The notes: a model not told the origin generated them from the sequence alone. A DNA stretch of 64,000 nt from Lachnospiraceae bacterium (GCA_910574285.1 CAJTAL010000003.1:1-64000), one strand, 5' to 3'. Counted from the stretch's first letter, positions 42,215-52,675 are shown. Numbers and translations are program-made.

Positions 42215-43618
42215 ATGGCAGAGGTAAAGGAAAGGGATGCTTTTATCAATCCATATGTAATACAGATGGACAAGTTTGCGGATTCGCTGGTACATCTGTC
42301 AAAGACATTTCTTACGCTGGAAGAATATAAGGGGACGTTTTCAAAAGATGAAGTAGAAGAGATGTTTTTGAAGGTAAAGAGCAAGGTATGTGAGAACTGC
42401 GAGAAGAAGAATAAGTGTCTGGGGGAGAACAGCCTTCACGCATATCAGATGCTCTATGAGATTCTGTGTACGGTGGAAGAGTACGGAGCGGAGCTGAACG
42501 TGGAATTGAAGAGGAGTCTTCAGAAGCGGTGTATCAGAGCGCCCCGTTTCCTGAGGGAGACTCTGGAAACGTACGAAAACGCAAAGAAGATCATGATGTG
42601 GAGTAATAAGATTGTGCAGAACCGGGAAGGGTATGCGGAGCAGTTGAACCGTTTCGCGGAGATGCTTCAGCATACGACGCGGGAGTTGGACGCGGGGATC
42701 TTTGAGGATGAGCATCTGGAGAAGCGGCTGAAGGCACAGCTTAAGAAGGACGGGGCGAAGATGCTCTCGTCTGTGTTCTACATGACTTCCCAGGGGAAGT
42801 ATGAGATTCATCTGACGTTAAAAGCGATGAAGGGCCGGGTGATCGCTACGAAAGAACTGGCGGCTCTTGTCGGGAACTGTACAGGACGGACGATGGCGCC
42901 TCAGATGGGTGAACGTCCGATTATCGGAGAGGAGTACTGTACGGTCGCATGCGTGGAGAGCGCGAAGTTCCATACGCTGCAGGGGGTGGCAAAGATAGGA
43001 AAGGGGTGTGAGAAGATATCCGGAGATACGTTTCTGATGACGGACCTGCCGGGCGGGAAGAAGGGGATTGCGCTGTCCGACGGAATGGGATCGGGAGAAA
43101 AGGCGTTCCAGGAGAGCAAGATGGTAGTTGAGATGCTGGAAGAGTTGCTGGAAGCGGGATTTCCGATCATAACGGCGATTCAGATGATGAATACGGCGCT
43201 GGTGATCGGACGGGAGGAAGTACGTTTCTCCACGATTGATGTCAGTCTGTTCGACCTGTACAGCGGAACTTGTGAATTTGTGAAAGCGGGGGCGTCAACT
43301 ACATTTATCAAGAGAAAGGATTCGGTTGAGACGATCACGTCCACGACGCTGCCGGTGGGGGTGATCCAGGAACTGGAGCTAGAGACGGTAGTCCGGAAGA
43401 TGCAGTCCGGGGATTATGTGATTATGGTGACGGACGGGGTGTTGGATGCGCTGCCGGTGGGAGAGCAGGAGACGCTGCTGCGGGATTTTATAAAGGAGAC
43501 GGATATCGTGAATCCGAAAGAGATGGCGCACCGTATTCTGGAAAAGGTGCTTGAGTGGACGGAGGAAGTGCCGGTGGACGATATGACCGTACTGGTTGTG
43601 GGTATCTGGGGACTATGA
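42215..43618 (+). CDS. spoIIE: Stage II sporulation protein E, short form (PP2C phosphatase)
   Basis: A 467-residue protein equal to the regulatory and catalytic parts of SpoIIE. The phosphatase domain shows SGDTFLMTDLPGGKKGIALSDGMGSGEKA (about 268-296), MVTDGVLDAL and DDMTVLVVGIW. In B. subtilis SpoIIE dephosphorylates SpoIIAA to activate sigma F in the forespore and has about ten membrane helices at the N-terminus (827 residues in total). Here no membrane helices are present and a terminator lies just upstream, so this is a soluble form. The start is ATG 42215, with AAAGGGGAG 6 nt upstream. A Cys-rich stretch (CENCEKKNKC, about 63-72) is retained. Confidence 0.9.
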   Translation: MAEVKERDAFINPYVIQMDKFADSLVHLSKTFLTLEEYKGTFSKDEVEEMFLKVKSKVCENCEKKNKCLGENSLHAYQMLYEILCTVEEYGAELNVELKRSLQKRCIRAPRFLRETLETYENAKKIMMWSNKIVQNREGYAEQLNRFAEMLQHTTRELDAGIFEDEHLEKRLKAQLKKDGAKMLSSVFYMTSQGKYEIHLTLKAMKGRVIATKELAALVGNCTGRTMAPQMGERPIIGEEYCTVACVESAKFHTLQGVAKIGKGCEKISGDTFLMTDLPGGKKGIALSDGMGSGEKAFQESKMVVEMLEELLEAGFPIITAIQMMNTALVIGREEVRFSTIDVSLFDLYSGTCEFVKAGASTTFIKRKDSVETITSTTLPVGVIQELELETVVRKMQSGDYVIMVTDGVLDALPVGEQETLLRDFIKETDIVNPKEMAHRILEKVLEWTEEVPVDDMTVLVVGIWGL

Positions 43619-43637
43619 GTTATTTTCCTTAAGTTTC

Positions 43638-43667
43638 TTGCATTTTGGCACGGAGTTATATTATAGT
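43638..43667 (+). promoter_or_regulatory. Candidate promoter of tilS-hpt-ftsH
   Basis: TTGCAT at 43638-43643 and TATAGT at 43662-43667, 18 bp apart, about 40 nt upstream of the tilS start. Confidence 0.5.
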
Positions 43668-43707
43668 AGAAGGGAAAAAGAGTTGACAGAAGAGAAGGGC
43701 AGAGGCG

Positions 43708-45168
43708 ATGTATCGGAGAGTCAGGGAATATATCCGGCGTTACGGGATGCTGGAACAAGGGGACAGGATTATTGCAGGTGTATCGGGAGGAGCAGATTCC
43801 ATATGCCTGCTTTTCATGCTTATAGATTATGCGAAAGAGGCGGGATGTTCCGTTGCGGCGGTTCATGTGCATCACGGTCTTCGGGGAGAGGCGGCGGATG
43901 CGGATGCGGCTTATGTGGAGAAAGTGTGCGAAGAACAGGGGATTGGCTGCAGGGTATTCCGGGAGGATGTGAGGGCATTTGCAGAGCAAAAAGGTCTGAC
44001 GGTCGAGGAAGCAGGACGGGATGTCAGGCGGGAGTGTTTCCGAAAAGTGATGGAAGAGGAACATGGAACGAAGATTGCCCTTGCCCATCATCAGGACGAT
44101 AACGCAGAGACATTGATCTGGAATCTGTGCCGGGGATGCGGTATAAAAGGGCTTGGGGGGATCGCGCCGGCGGCGGGGGATTTCATACGGCCGCTGCTGT
44201 GCCTGAGAAGGCATGAGATCGAAGCGTATCTTAAGGAACGGGGGATCGCGTATTGTGTGGACGAGACGAATCTGGAGGATGATTATACGAGGAACCGGAT
44301 ACGCAGGCATGTGATGCCGTATCTGGAACAGGATGTGAACAGCCGAAGTGTTGCCCATATGTCGGAGACGATGGAGCAGATTCGCATGATCGGAGCCTAT
44401 CTGGAGCAGGAGATACGGCGCTGTATGGGAGAGTGTGTGCGGTACAGGGAGGGGGAAATCGCGGTGCTTGACGGGGAACAATTCCGCCGGGTGCCGGATG
44501 CGCTCCGGACACCTCTGCTCCATGAGATACTCTGCCGTACGGCGGGCAGAAGGAAGGATATAGAGGCAGTCCATGTCAGGATGCTGGAAGAGCTCCTGGG
44601 AAAACAGGTAGGAAGACGGACGGATCTGCCGTACGGCGTATACGCCGTACGGTGTTATGAAGGAATAGAATTCAGGATATCGGCCCGGGATGACGGCGGG
44701 TCTTATCAGGATGGATGCGGGAAAGATGAGAGCCGGGAGATTATCCTGTCAGGGAGAGAGGGATCGGCAGAACTGCCGTGGCCGGCAAAATGTCAGGGGA
44801 TTTGTTCCGGTTTGTCAAAGGAAAGCAGAGGACAGATCAGATGGAGGATCTTTGATAAAAAAGAAGATATCGTAATATTTCCGAAAACCCCCTACACGAA
44901 ATGGTTTGACTATGATATAATTAAGAATACTGTAAAAATAAGGCACAGAGAACCGGGCGATTATATCACAATCTCAAAGAACGGCGGGACTCAGAAACTA
45001 AAGCAGTATTTTATCAATGAAAAGGTGCCGGGCGGAAGAAGAGACAGGATATGGCTGGCAGCAGACGGACAGCATATTATGTGGATAGCCGGGTACAGGC
45101 AGAACCAGATGTATCAGATTACAGATAAGACCAGGAGGATCCTGGAGATAGAATTTGACGGAGGATAA
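43708..45168 (+). CDS. tilS: tRNA(Ile)-lysidine synthase
   Basis: A 486-residue enzyme that attaches lysine to C34 of the AUA-reading tRNA(Ile). The PP-loop motif SGGADS is at 26-31, HVHHGLRGEAADADA follows near 53-67, and the C-terminal substrate-binding domain ends with REPGDYI and GYRQNQMYQIT. The length is as expected. It overlaps the start region of hpt, and ftsH follows; tilS-hpt-ftsH is a conserved Firmicute operon. Confidence 0.94.
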   Translation: MYRRVREYIRRYGMLEQGDRIIAGVSGGADSICLLFMLIDYAKEAGCSVAAVHVHHGLRGEAADADAAYVEKVCEEQGIGCRVFREDVRAFAEQKGLTVEEAGRDVRRECFRKVMEEEHGTKIALAHHQDDNAETLIWNLCRGCGIKGLGGIAPAAGDFIRPLLCLRRHEIEAYLKERGIAYCVDETNLEDDYTRNRIRRHVMPYLEQDVNSRSVAHMSETMEQIRMIGAYLEQEIRRCMGECVRYREGEIAVLDGEQFRRVPDALRTPLLHEILCRTAGRRKDIEAVHVRMLEELLGKQVGRRTDLPYGVYAVRCYEGIEFRISARDDGGSYQDGCGKDESREIILSGREGSAELPWPAKCQGICSGLSKESRGQIRWRIFDKKEDIVIFPKTPYTKWFDYDIIKNTVKIRHREPGDYITISKNGGTQKLKQYFINEKVPGGRRDRIWLAADGQHIMWIAGYRQNQMYQITDKTRRILEIEFDGG

Positions 45169-45172
45169 GGCG

Positions 45173-45700
45173 ATGGCAGAGAGTATCAGAGTATTGGTTC
45201 CGGAGGAAGAGGTTGCGAAGCGGGTTGAAGAGTTGGGCAGGCAGATCAGTGAGGATTATGCGGGAAAGCAGGTACACATGATCTGTGTATTAAAAGGCGG
45301 AGTATTCTTCATGTGTGAACTGGCGAAGAGGATCAGCGTCCCGGTTTCACTGGATTTCATGAGTGTCAGCAGTTATGGCGACGGGACGTCTTCAAGCGGG
45401 GTAGTCAAGATCGCCAAAGACCTGGATGAAGCGTTGGAAGGAAAGGATGTGCTTGTAGTAGAAGACATCATTGATTCCGGAAGAACTCTTTACTATCTGT
45501 TAGATATTCTGGAAAAGAGACGGCCGAACAGTATGAGATTATGCACGCTTCTTGATAAGCCGGACAGAAGGGTCAGGGATGTGAAGGTAGATTATGTGGG
45601 ATTTGAGATCCCGGATGAATTCGTAGTGGGTTACGGGCTTGATTATGCCCAGAGGTACAGGAACCTGCCGTTCATCGGAGTGGTAGAAGGCGTGGAATAG
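45173..45700 (+). CDS. hpt: Hypoxanthine phosphoribosyltransferase
   Basis: A 175-residue purine salvage enzyme that converts hypoxanthine or guanine with PRPP to IMP or GMP. The PRPP-binding signature VVEDIIDSGRTL is at 95-106 and the flexible-loop region SSYGDGTSSSG at 66-76. The ATG at 45173 is preceded by GGAGGAT and lies 4 nt after the tilS stop. It precedes ftsH by 17 nt. Confidence 0.95.
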   Translation: MAESIRVLVPEEEVAKRVEELGRQISEDYAGKQVHMICVLKGGVFFMCELAKRISVPVSLDFMSVSSYGDGTSSSGVVKIAKDLDEALEGKDVLVVEDIIDSGRTLYYLLDILEKRRPNSMRLCTLLDKPDRRVRDVKVDYVGFEIPDEFVVGYGLDYAQRYRNLPFIGVVEGVE

Positions 45701-45717
45701 AAAGGGGTTTTAGGGCA

Positions 45718-47562
45718 TTGAACGATAAGAAGGTGAGAGGACTGAGCGGCGCCACGATATTGACTCTGGTAGTATTTCTGTTCGTGATGTTGTGGTTTAC
45801 CAATCAGTTTGACCAGAAGGAAGAAGAGATTACCTGGAAGGAATTCGAAGAGCTTGCCGCAGGCAAGGACATAGAGAAGATCGTAGTCACGCAGAATAAG
45901 AATGTTCCGACGGGAAGAGTGGAACTGAGACTTAAGGATCAGATGAACGGGGAAAGTGAGAAGTATCTGTATGTGTCTGACGTCAATGTGATCCAGGAGT
46001 ATCTTCAGGAAAAGGATCTGGAGTATGAAATGCCGGATGTCAGGGAAGACAGTTGGTTTGTGACGGTTGTGATGCCGGTGCTTCTGACGCTGATGGGAGT
46101 GATGTTGATCTTCGCGTTTATGAACCGTCAGGGAGGCGGCGCGAACGCCAAAGCGATGAATTTCGGAAAGAGCCGCGCAAGGCTGAGTATGGGCGGCGAT
46201 AAGAAGATTACTTTTTCCCAGGTTGCCGGTCTCAAGGAAGAGAAGGAAGAGCTGGAGGAAATCGTAGACTTTCTGAAAGCTCCGAAGAAATATATTCAGG
46301 TAGGAGCGCGTATCCCGAAAGGAGTGCTTTTGGTGGGTCCTCCGGGAACCGGAAAGACATTGCTTGCGAAAGCGGTCGCCGGCGAAGCGGGTGTGCCGTT
46401 CTTCACGATATCGGGTTCGGATTTCGTCGAGATGTTCGTCGGTGTAGGCGCGTCCCGTGTCAGAGACCTGTTTGAAGAAGCGAAGAAGAATTCCCCCTGT
46501 ATCGTTTTCATTGACGAGATCGACGCGGTAGCCAGACGCCGGGGAACCGGTATGGGCGGCGGCCACGACGAGAGAGAGCAGACTCTGAACCAGCTTCTGG
46601 TAGAGATGGACGGTTTTGGAGTGAATGAAGGCGTGATTGTGATGGCTGCAACAAACCGTGTGGATATCCTTGATCCCGCGATTCTGCGCCCGGGGCGCTT
46701 TGACCGCCGCGTAATGGTGGGAAGGCCGGACGTCCAGGGGAGAGAAGAGATATTGAAAGTACACGCGAAGGGCAAACCCTTAAGCGAAGAGATTGATTTG
46801 AAGCAGATTGCCCAGACGACAGCAGGGTTTACAGGGGCGGACCTTGAGAATCTCCTGAATGAAGCGGCGATTCTGGCGGCGAAGGAGAACAGGGTCTTTC
46901 TGATGCAGGAAGACATCAAGAAAGCGTTTGTTAAGGTGGGGATCGGTGCGGAGAAGAAGAGCCGTGTGATCTCGGATAAGGAGAAGCGGATCACTGCGTT
47001 CCATGAGGCGGGCCATGCGATACTCTTCCATGTATTGCCTGATGTGGGGCCTGTTTACAGTGTATCTATCATTCCGACCGGAGGGGCGGGAGGCTATACG
47101 ATGCCGTTGCCGGAGAATGACGAGATGTTTAATTCAAAAGGAAAGATGCTGCAGGATATTACGGTTGCACTTGGGGGCCGTGTTGCAGAGGAGGAGGTGT
47201 TTGACGATATTACAACGGGAGCGTCGCAGGATATCAAGCAGGCAACCGGCCTTGCCAAATCTATGGTGACGAAGTTCGGTATGTCTGAGGCGGTTGGCCT
47301 GATTAATTATGACAATGACAGCGACGAGGTATTTATCGGCCGGGATCTTGCTCATGCTTCAAGAGGATACGGAGAGAGCGTGGCAACAACGATCGATCAG
47401 GAAGTAAAGAGGATTATTGACGAATGCTATAACAGAGCAAAGAAAGTGATTCAGGAATATGACGGTGTGCTGCATGCATGTGCAGAATTATTGTTAGAAA
47501 AGGAAAAAATCTCCAGAGAAGAATTCGAGTCATTATTTACGGGAGAAGTATTGGAAGCATAA
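45718..47562 (+). CDS. ftsH: ATP-dependent zinc metalloprotease FtsH
   Basis: A 614-residue membrane AAA+ protease. Two membrane helices (about 9-28 and 114-134) flank an extracytoplasmic domain. The AAA module has Walker A GPPGTGKT (207-214), Walker B VFIDEID (263-269) and the arginine-finger region RPGRFDRR. The protease domain has HEAGH at 429-433. The start is TTG 45718 after a weak GGG site. Its place after hpt is conserved in Firmicutes. It degrades membrane and regulatory proteins and often aids sporulation. Confidence 0.95.
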   Translation: MNDKKVRGLSGATILTLVVFLFVMLWFTNQFDQKEEEITWKEFEELAAGKDIEKIVVTQNKNVPTGRVELRLKDQMNGESEKYLYVSDVNVIQEYLQEKDLEYEMPDVREDSWFVTVVMPVLLTLMGVMLIFAFMNRQGGGANAKAMNFGKSRARLSMGGDKKITFSQVAGLKEEKEELEEIVDFLKAPKKYIQVGARIPKGVLLVGPPGTGKTLLAKAVAGEAGVPFFTISGSDFVEMFVGVGASRVRDLFEEAKKNSPCIVFIDEIDAVARRRGTGMGGGHDEREQTLNQLLVEMDGFGVNEGVIVMAATNRVDILDPAILRPGRFDRRVMVGRPDVQGREEILKVHAKGKPLSEEIDLKQIAQTTAGFTGADLENLLNEAAILAAKENRVFLMQEDIKKAFVKVGIGAEKKSRVISDKEKRITAFHEAGHAILFHVLPDVGPVYSVSIIPTGGAGGYTMPLPENDEMFNSKGKMLQDITVALGGRVAEEEVFDDITTGASQDIKQATGLAKSMVTKFGMSEAVGLINYDNDSDEVFIGRDLAHASRGYGESVATTIDQEVKRIIDECYNRAKKVIQEYDGVLHACAELLLEKEKISREEFESLFTGEVLEA

Positions 47563-47593
47563 TATAAGGTGATGAATTAAGGGGGATTACAGC

Positions 47594-49657
47594 GTGAAAG
47601 AGCAGGCTTTTTTTTGCGATGGCACCAGGAGTTATGTTATACCACAGGAACCGCAGGAAAATGAGGTTGTAAGACTGCGTTTTCGCACTGCGAAGAATGA
47701 TGTCAAAAGTGTACGTCTGATGACGGCGGTGGGCGGATATGAGATGAGGAAGGAGACCGGCAGAGAGAGCGGAGAATTTGATTATTATGAGATCAGATGG
47801 CGGCTGAACGAGAAGCCGTTCCGATACTGCTTTGAGATCCGGGATGAGGAGGAGATCCGCTATTACAGCAGATGTGGTGTGTCAAAAGAGATAGTGGAGT
47901 TTTATGATTTTGTGATCGTTCCGGGATTTTCTACACCGGATTGGGCCAAAGGTGCAGTGATGTACCAGATATTTACGGATCGTTTCTGTAAAGGAGATTC
48001 ATCAAATGATGTCGAGACGAATGAGTACTATTATATCGGCGGATACAGCAGGAAGGTGACAGACTGGAATAAGTATCCGGATACCATGGGTGTCCGGGAA
48101 TTCTACGGCGGAGATCTCCAGGGGGTAATCAACAAATTAGATTATCTTCAAGAGCTTGGGGTAGAAGTATTATATTTTAATCCGTTATTTGTCTCGCCGT
48201 CAAATCACAAATACGATATTCAGGATTATGATTATATCGATCCGCACTTTGGGATGATCGTAGAAGACGGAGGCGAAGTCCTGCCGGAAGGCGAGACGGA
48301 GAATTGCAAGGCGACGAAGTATCAGAAGAGAGTGGCGGACATTAAGAATCTGGAGGCGAGCAACCGGTTGTTTATCAAGCTTGTGGAAGAGCTGCACAGA
48401 AGGGGAATGAAGATCATACTGGACGGAGTCTTCAATCACTGCGGATCCTTTAACAAGTGGATGGACCGGGAGCGTATCTATGAGAATCAGCCGGGGTTTG
48501 AACCGGGAGCTTTCGTATCGGCAGACAGTCCGTACAGAAGTTATTTCCATTTTCAGAGAAGGGGAGAAGAGGACTGGCCGTATAATACCAGCTATGACGG
48601 CTGGTGGGGGCATGATACATTGCCGAAGCTGAATTATGAGGATTCGGCAAAACTAGAGAACTATATATTATATATAGGGAAGAAATGGGTGTCTCCCCCG
48701 TACAATGTGGATGGCTGGAGGCTGGATGTGGCTGCGGATCTTGGACAGAGCAATGAGTATAACCATCAATTCTGGAAGAAATTCCGGATGGCTGTGAAAG
48801 CGGCGAATCCCAACGCTTTGATCTTAGCGGAGCATTACGGGGATCCCAGCGAATGGCTTCAGGGAGACGAGTGGGATTCGGTTATGAATTATGATGCGTT
48901 CATGGAGCCGGTCACCTGGTTTCTGACGGGTATGGAGAAACACAGCGATGAATCGAGAGAAGAACTTCGCGGGAACACGGATAATTTTGTGGGTTCTATT
49001 ACGCATCATATGGCGAATATGCTGACGCCCGAGCTTCAGGTGGCGATGAATGAATTGTCCAATCACGATCATTCCCGCTTCCTGACCCGCACAAATTATA
49101 TGGTCGGCCGGGTGGAACATTTAGGACCGGAAGCCGCAAATGAATATGTGAATCTTGCGATTATGCGGGAAGCTGTTGTTATACAGATGACGTGGGTCGG
49201 AGCGCCTACGGTTTATTACGGCGACGAGGCAGGAGTCTGCGGATTCACAGATCCGGACAACAGGCGGACATATCCATGGGGGCATGAGAATCATGAGCTT
49301 ATCGCATTCCACAAGGAAATAATACGTATCCATAAGGAACACCAGGCTTTGAAGACCGGGTCTCTTCATATCTTGAACGGGTATTTGAAGGTGTCAGGCG
49401 AGGATGAATATAACATATTGGCTTACGGACGGTTTGAAGGGAATGACAGGATAGCCGTGATTATTAATAACCGCAGTGAATTGGCGGAAGTTACGGTGCC
49501 TGTGTGGATGCTTGAAGTTCCGGGGAAATGCAGGATGAAGAAGCTGCTTTACTCCTATCAGGATGGATATTCGGTAGATGAGGAAGAATATCTGGTGGAG
49601 AATGGAGAAGTTGTTGCGAATATGGGCGCTTACTCTGCGCTGGTTTTGTGTGTTTAG
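47594..49657 (+). CDS. GH13 alpha-glucan hydrolase (neopullulanase/cyclomaltodextrinase-like)
   Basis: A 687-residue cytoplasmic glycoside hydrolase family 13 enzyme. An N-terminal beta domain like CBM34 (about 1-115) is followed by the catalytic barrel: DGVFNHCG (region I), GWRLDVAAD with nucleophile D378, ILAEHYGD with acid/base E413, and LSNHDHSR with D492. There is no signal peptide, so it acts on imported malto-oligosaccharides or cyclodextrins. The start is GTG 47594 with AAGGGGG upstream. It follows ftsH by 31 nt but is not part of that conserved operon. A strong bidirectional terminator follows. Substrate preference is uncertain. Confidence 0.88.
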   Translation: MKEQAFFCDGTRSYVIPQEPQENEVVRLRFRTAKNDVKSVRLMTAVGGYEMRKETGRESGEFDYYEIRWRLNEKPFRYCFEIRDEEEIRYYSRCGVSKEIVEFYDFVIVPGFSTPDWAKGAVMYQIFTDRFCKGDSSNDVETNEYYYIGGYSRKVTDWNKYPDTMGVREFYGGDLQGVINKLDYLQELGVEVLYFNPLFVSPSNHKYDIQDYDYIDPHFGMIVEDGGEVLPEGETENCKATKYQKRVADIKNLEASNRLFIKLVEELHRRGMKIILDGVFNHCGSFNKWMDRERIYENQPGFEPGAFVSADSPYRSYFHFQRRGEEDWPYNTSYDGWWGHDTLPKLNYEDSAKLENYILYIGKKWVSPPYNVDGWRLDVAADLGQSNEYNHQFWKKFRMAVKAANPNALILAEHYGDPSEWLQGDEWDSVMNYDAFMEPVTWFLTGMEKHSDESREELRGNTDNFVGSITHHMANMLTPELQVAMNELSNHDHSRFLTRTNYMVGRVEHLGPEAANEYVNLAIMREAVVIQMTWVGAPTVYYGDEAGVCGFTDPDNRRTYPWGHENHELIAFHKEIIRIHKEHQALKTGSLHILNGYLKVSGEDEYNILAYGRFEGNDRIAVIINNRSELAEVTVPVWMLEVPGKCRMKKLLYSYQDGYSVDEEEYLVENGEVVANMGAYSALVLCV

Positions 49658-49683
49658 ATGAATCGGAGCAGGGAAAGTCAGAG

Positions 49684-49720
49684 GAGGCTGTTGCAAATTG
49701 ACGGATTTTGCAACAGCCTC
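49684..49720. terminator. Bidirectional terminator between GH13 and map
   Basis: A perfect 14-bp stem, gaggctgttgcaaa 49684-49697 with tttgcaacagcctc 49707-49720, followed by T residues on the plus strand; it separates convergent genes. The sequence resembles the hairpin at 25440-25484. Confidence 0.88.
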
Positions 49721-49723
49721 GTT

Positions 49724-50533
49724 TTATTTGGACAGTACTTCAACGCCGGTTTCGGTAACCAGAACCATGTATTCTATCTGGGCGGAGAGACCGTCGTCGA
49801 TGGTGTATACGGTCCAGTCGTCGTCTTCGTCGACGAAAAAGTCGGGACTCCCCTCGTTGACCATAGGTTCGATGGTGAACATCATGCCGGGAACCAGAAC
49901 CATCTCGCTGCCTTTCGGAGTGACATAGCTGACGAATGGCTCTTCATGAAAATCAAGGCCGATGCCGTGGCCGCCTATGTCCTCTACTACGGAATAACCA
50001 TGTTTACGGGCATGGGAATTGATGGCGTATGCGATATCGCCGAGATGTCCCCAGGGTTTTGCGGCTTTTAAGCCCAGATCTACACATTCCTGGGTTACCC
50101 GGACAAGTCTGGCTGCCTCCGGGGAGATGTCGCCGATGGCAAACATGCGGGAGGCGTCGGAATAATAACCGTCCAGGATGGTTGATACGTCCACGTTCAG
50201 GATATCTCCGTCCTGGAGAAATTCATGGTCATCCGGGATTCCGTGGCAGATGACATTGTTAAGAGATGTGCACACGCTTTTGGGGAAACCTTCGTAATGG
50301 AGCGGAGCGGGGATGCCGCCGTGTTTTGTGGTAAAGTCATAGACCAGACGGTCAATTTCGGCCGTACTCATTCCCTGGCGGATGTGGGAAGCGACGTGGT
50401 CGAGTACAGCGGTATTAAGCGCCGCGCTCCTTTTGATGGCTTCGATCTGACGGGGGGTCTTAAGTAACGAGCGTTTGGGGACAATCTGCCCTCTTGCAGC
50501 TAATTTCCAGAGTTTTAAATCTAATTTATCCAA
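49724..50533 (-). CDS. map: Methionine aminopeptidase, type I
   Basis: A 269-residue metalloprotease that removes initiator methionine. Metal ligands D115, D126, H189 (GGHGIG), E222 (TIEPM) and the late Glu in QIEYMVLV (about 253) are all present, as is H97 in CHGIP. An N-terminal extension of about 25 residues precedes the catalytic domain, as in many Lachnospiraceae enzymes. It is not in the ribosomal-protein operon and faces the GH13 gene. The IS at 50632 begins 98 nt upstream of its start and may have altered its promoter. Confidence 0.94.
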   Translation of the reverse strand: MDKLDLKLWKLAARGQIVPKRSLLKTPRQIEAIKRSAALNTAVLDHVASHIRQGMSTAEIDRLVYDFTTKHGGIPAPLHYEGFPKSVCTSLNNVICHGIPDDHEFLQDGDILNVDVSTILDGYYSDASRMFAIGDISPEAARLVRVTQECVDLGLKAAKPWGHLGDIAYAINSHARKHGYSVVEDIGGHGIGLDFHEEPFVSYVTPKGSEMVLVPGMMFTIEPMVNEGSPDFFVDEDDDWTVYTIDDGLSAQIEYMVLVTETGVEVLSK

Positions 50534-50820
50534 AGTATTAACCTCTTTTCCGGCACCGGGCGCATTTGATGCGGAGGGCGTCTTCGTTCATTCTCATTAT
50601 ACCACTCCTGTCAAGAGGAAAAACCAGACATAGGGTTGTTTCATGAAGAAAAATAAATAAGCGGCAGAACATAGGAATTATCGAGGGTAAAAGCTGTTAT
50701 ACAGAATAGCTTCTTACCCTCGACTTTTTGCTGTTGTAGAGGTATAATATCTATAAGTATAGGTGTAATATACCTATACGTTGAAATCGGGAAAAACATG
50801 ATGTTTGAAAGGAGGATATT

Positions 50821-51402
50821 ATGCCAAAAACAGGGAAAACATACCCAGATTGGGTGCAGGAGTATCGAACCAGGGGAACCACAGTCAAGAGAAAGGGGGA
50901 GAAATATTATCTATACAAGCGAACATCAAGGCGGGTTCCCGGAAAGAAATATCCCCAGCCTGTAGATACTTATATTGGAGTAATCACTCCAGAAGGAGTA
51001 CTAAAATCAGATAAGAAGAAAGTAACATTGACAGATGCATCTGTAAAGGAATTTGGCTTTTCCAGAGCGGTCGAGATCCTATGCCCACAAAGTTGGAAAG
51101 AACCGTTGGGAAAAGCCTGGCAGGAAGTTCTGGATTTCATTATCCTTAAGGAGTCGGCAGAATCCTATGTAGCCACCGAACGTGGGATTGTAGAGTCACT
51201 GGATCCCCATATACAGTATGGAGCGCAGAAAGGTTCCCTGATACGCCGGATGCAAAAAGAATCCGGGGTTGATATGAAGGACTTAAAAAATTTGTCAACG
51301 ATATACCTGATTTATATGGATGGGAATAAAATTGTATCTAAAATATCTGATAAGCAGCAGGAAATCCTAAAGCAGTTCCATATCGATCTGGAGGTTGATT
51401 AA
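50821..51402 (+). CDS. IS accessory protein of unknown function
   Basis: A 193-residue protein, lysine-rich, with KRKGEKYYLYKRTSRRVP (about 21-38) and TYIGVITPEGVLKS (about 50-63). This region resembles the N-terminal part of some large IS4/IS1634-like transposases (the YYLY..S / GKITPEG pattern), from memory. The rest is helical and has no known motif. GGAGG lies just upstream of the ATG. The transposase TTG start overlaps its last 8 bp, so the two are co-translated. It is within the IS ends and thus part of the mobile unit. ISAs1 elements usually have one ORF, so this arrangement is unusual. Confidence 0.8.
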   Translation: MPKTGKTYPDWVQEYRTRGTTVKRKGEKYYLYKRTSRRVPGKKYPQPVDTYIGVITPEGVLKSDKKKVTLTDASVKEFGFSRAVEILCPQSWKEPLGKAWQEVLDFIILKESAESYVATERGIVESLDPHIQYGAQKGSLIRRMQKESGVDMKDLKNLSTIYLIYMDGNKIVSKISDKQQEILKQFHIDLEVD

Positions 51403-52675
51403 AGCAGCATTTCTGGTCAGGCCATTGGCAGAGTATTTGGGGGAAATGCCGGATCCACGGTGTGCCCGGAAACATAAGCACAGCCATGTGGAGATCCTGT
51501 TGCTTATAGTCCTGGGGTTTCTGGCAGGAAAAACTTCTCTGCGGCGTATTGTAAAATGGGCAAAAAGGAATCAGAAAAAACTGAAAAAGTACCTGGATTT
51601 GAAAAATGGTATTCCTTCGCTTTCCACATTTTCCAGGATCACCGGTGTAATCGATGAAGAATTGTTGTCCCTGGCATTTACGGATTGGATTGGAAATATT
51701 TTAAATACGAAAGGGATCCATATCGTAATCGACGGGAAAGCGTTAAGAGCAGCGGCAGAAAAGATAAAGGAGAAGAAAGCCCCATACATTTTAAATGCCC
51801 TGGATGCCACAACCGATCTGGTAATTGCACAAATTCCGATTTCTGAGAAAACAAATGAGATAACGGCAATACCAAAACTGTTGGAGCTCCTTGATATAAC
51901 AGGGAGCACAATTACAATAGATGCAATCGGGGCGACCGAAGCCATCCTGAGTATGATAGATGAAAAAGATGGGTATTTCGTACAGCAGATAAAAAAGAAC
52001 TGTCCGGCGACCTACCAGGAGATTCAGAATGTTTTCGAGGAGCTTGAGAAAGAAAAAGAAGCAGATCCGGAGAAGTTCGGAAAGGAGAATAAAGGGCGCT
52101 ATAGTGAGTACAGCAGCTGTGAAAAGAATAGGGAACGCGTGGAATATCGGGAAATGAAATGTTACACAAATGATGATGCGATCGGAAAGATACGGAAGGA
52201 ACTGCCTTTTATATGCAGTGTTGCTTCCAGTTGCCAGATACGGATACCCAAAGAGATCGATGCAGATGGGAATGATATGACTCCGGATAAAGAAACCTTC
52301 TTAAAGCAGGGAAGCAGGAAGTGCCCCAAACCAACAGAGGGTGATGAACTTACAGATCAAATACAAAGAGTTGGTCTGGTATCGAATCATGTTTTGACGG
52401 CGGAAGAGTTTGCAAGATATAAAAGAGATCACTGGCGGATTGAGAACTGTCTGCATTATGTCCTGGATGAGGACTTTCTGGAAGATAAGAGTACAGCAAG
52501 AAAATCTAAGAATGTATTATCTGTATTACGGAAAACAGCATATAACATCATTCGGTTAATGCAGATAGATGCTCCAAAAGACAGAAAATTGGTAATAGAT
52601 GTGATTGATGAGATAACAGATGATTTTTCTATTGTGCTAAAATGGATCTTTGATCCAATACCAAGTTTTTACTAA
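51395..52675 (+). CDS. ISAs1-family DDE transposase
   Basis: A 426-residue transposase. The N-terminal segment LGEMPDPRCARKHKHSHVEILLLIVLGFLAG is the DDE-associated domain. The catalytic triad is D113 (IVIDGKALRA), D176 (TIDAIGATEA) and E350 (HWRIENCLHYVLDEDF), the ISAs1 pattern. The start is a TTG inside the end of the accessory gene; GATCTGGAGG upstream could serve as ribosome site. No stop or frameshift is seen, so it is probably active. The copy at position 1 has two differences in the visible 3' 322 bp. Confidence 0.93.
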   Translation: MIKAAFLVRPLAEYLGEMPDPRCARKHKHSHVEILLLIVLGFLAGKTSLRRIVKWAKRNQKKLKKYLDLKNGIPSLSTFSRITGVIDEELLSLAFTDWIGNILNTKGIHIVIDGKALRAAAEKIKEKKAPYILNALDATTDLVIAQIPISEKTNEITAIPKLLELLDITGSTITIDAIGATEAILSMIDEKDGYFVQQIKKNCPATYQEIQNVFEELEKEKEADPEKFGKENKGRYSEYSSCEKNRERVEYREMKCYTNDDAIGKIRKELPFICSVASSCQIRIPKEIDADGNDMTPDKETFLKQGSRKCPKPTEGDELTDQIQRVGLVSNHVLTAEEFARYKRDHWRIENCLHYVLDEDFLEDKSTARKSKNVLSVLRKTAYNIIRLMQIDAPKDRKLVIDVIDEITDDFSIVLKWIFDPIPSFY

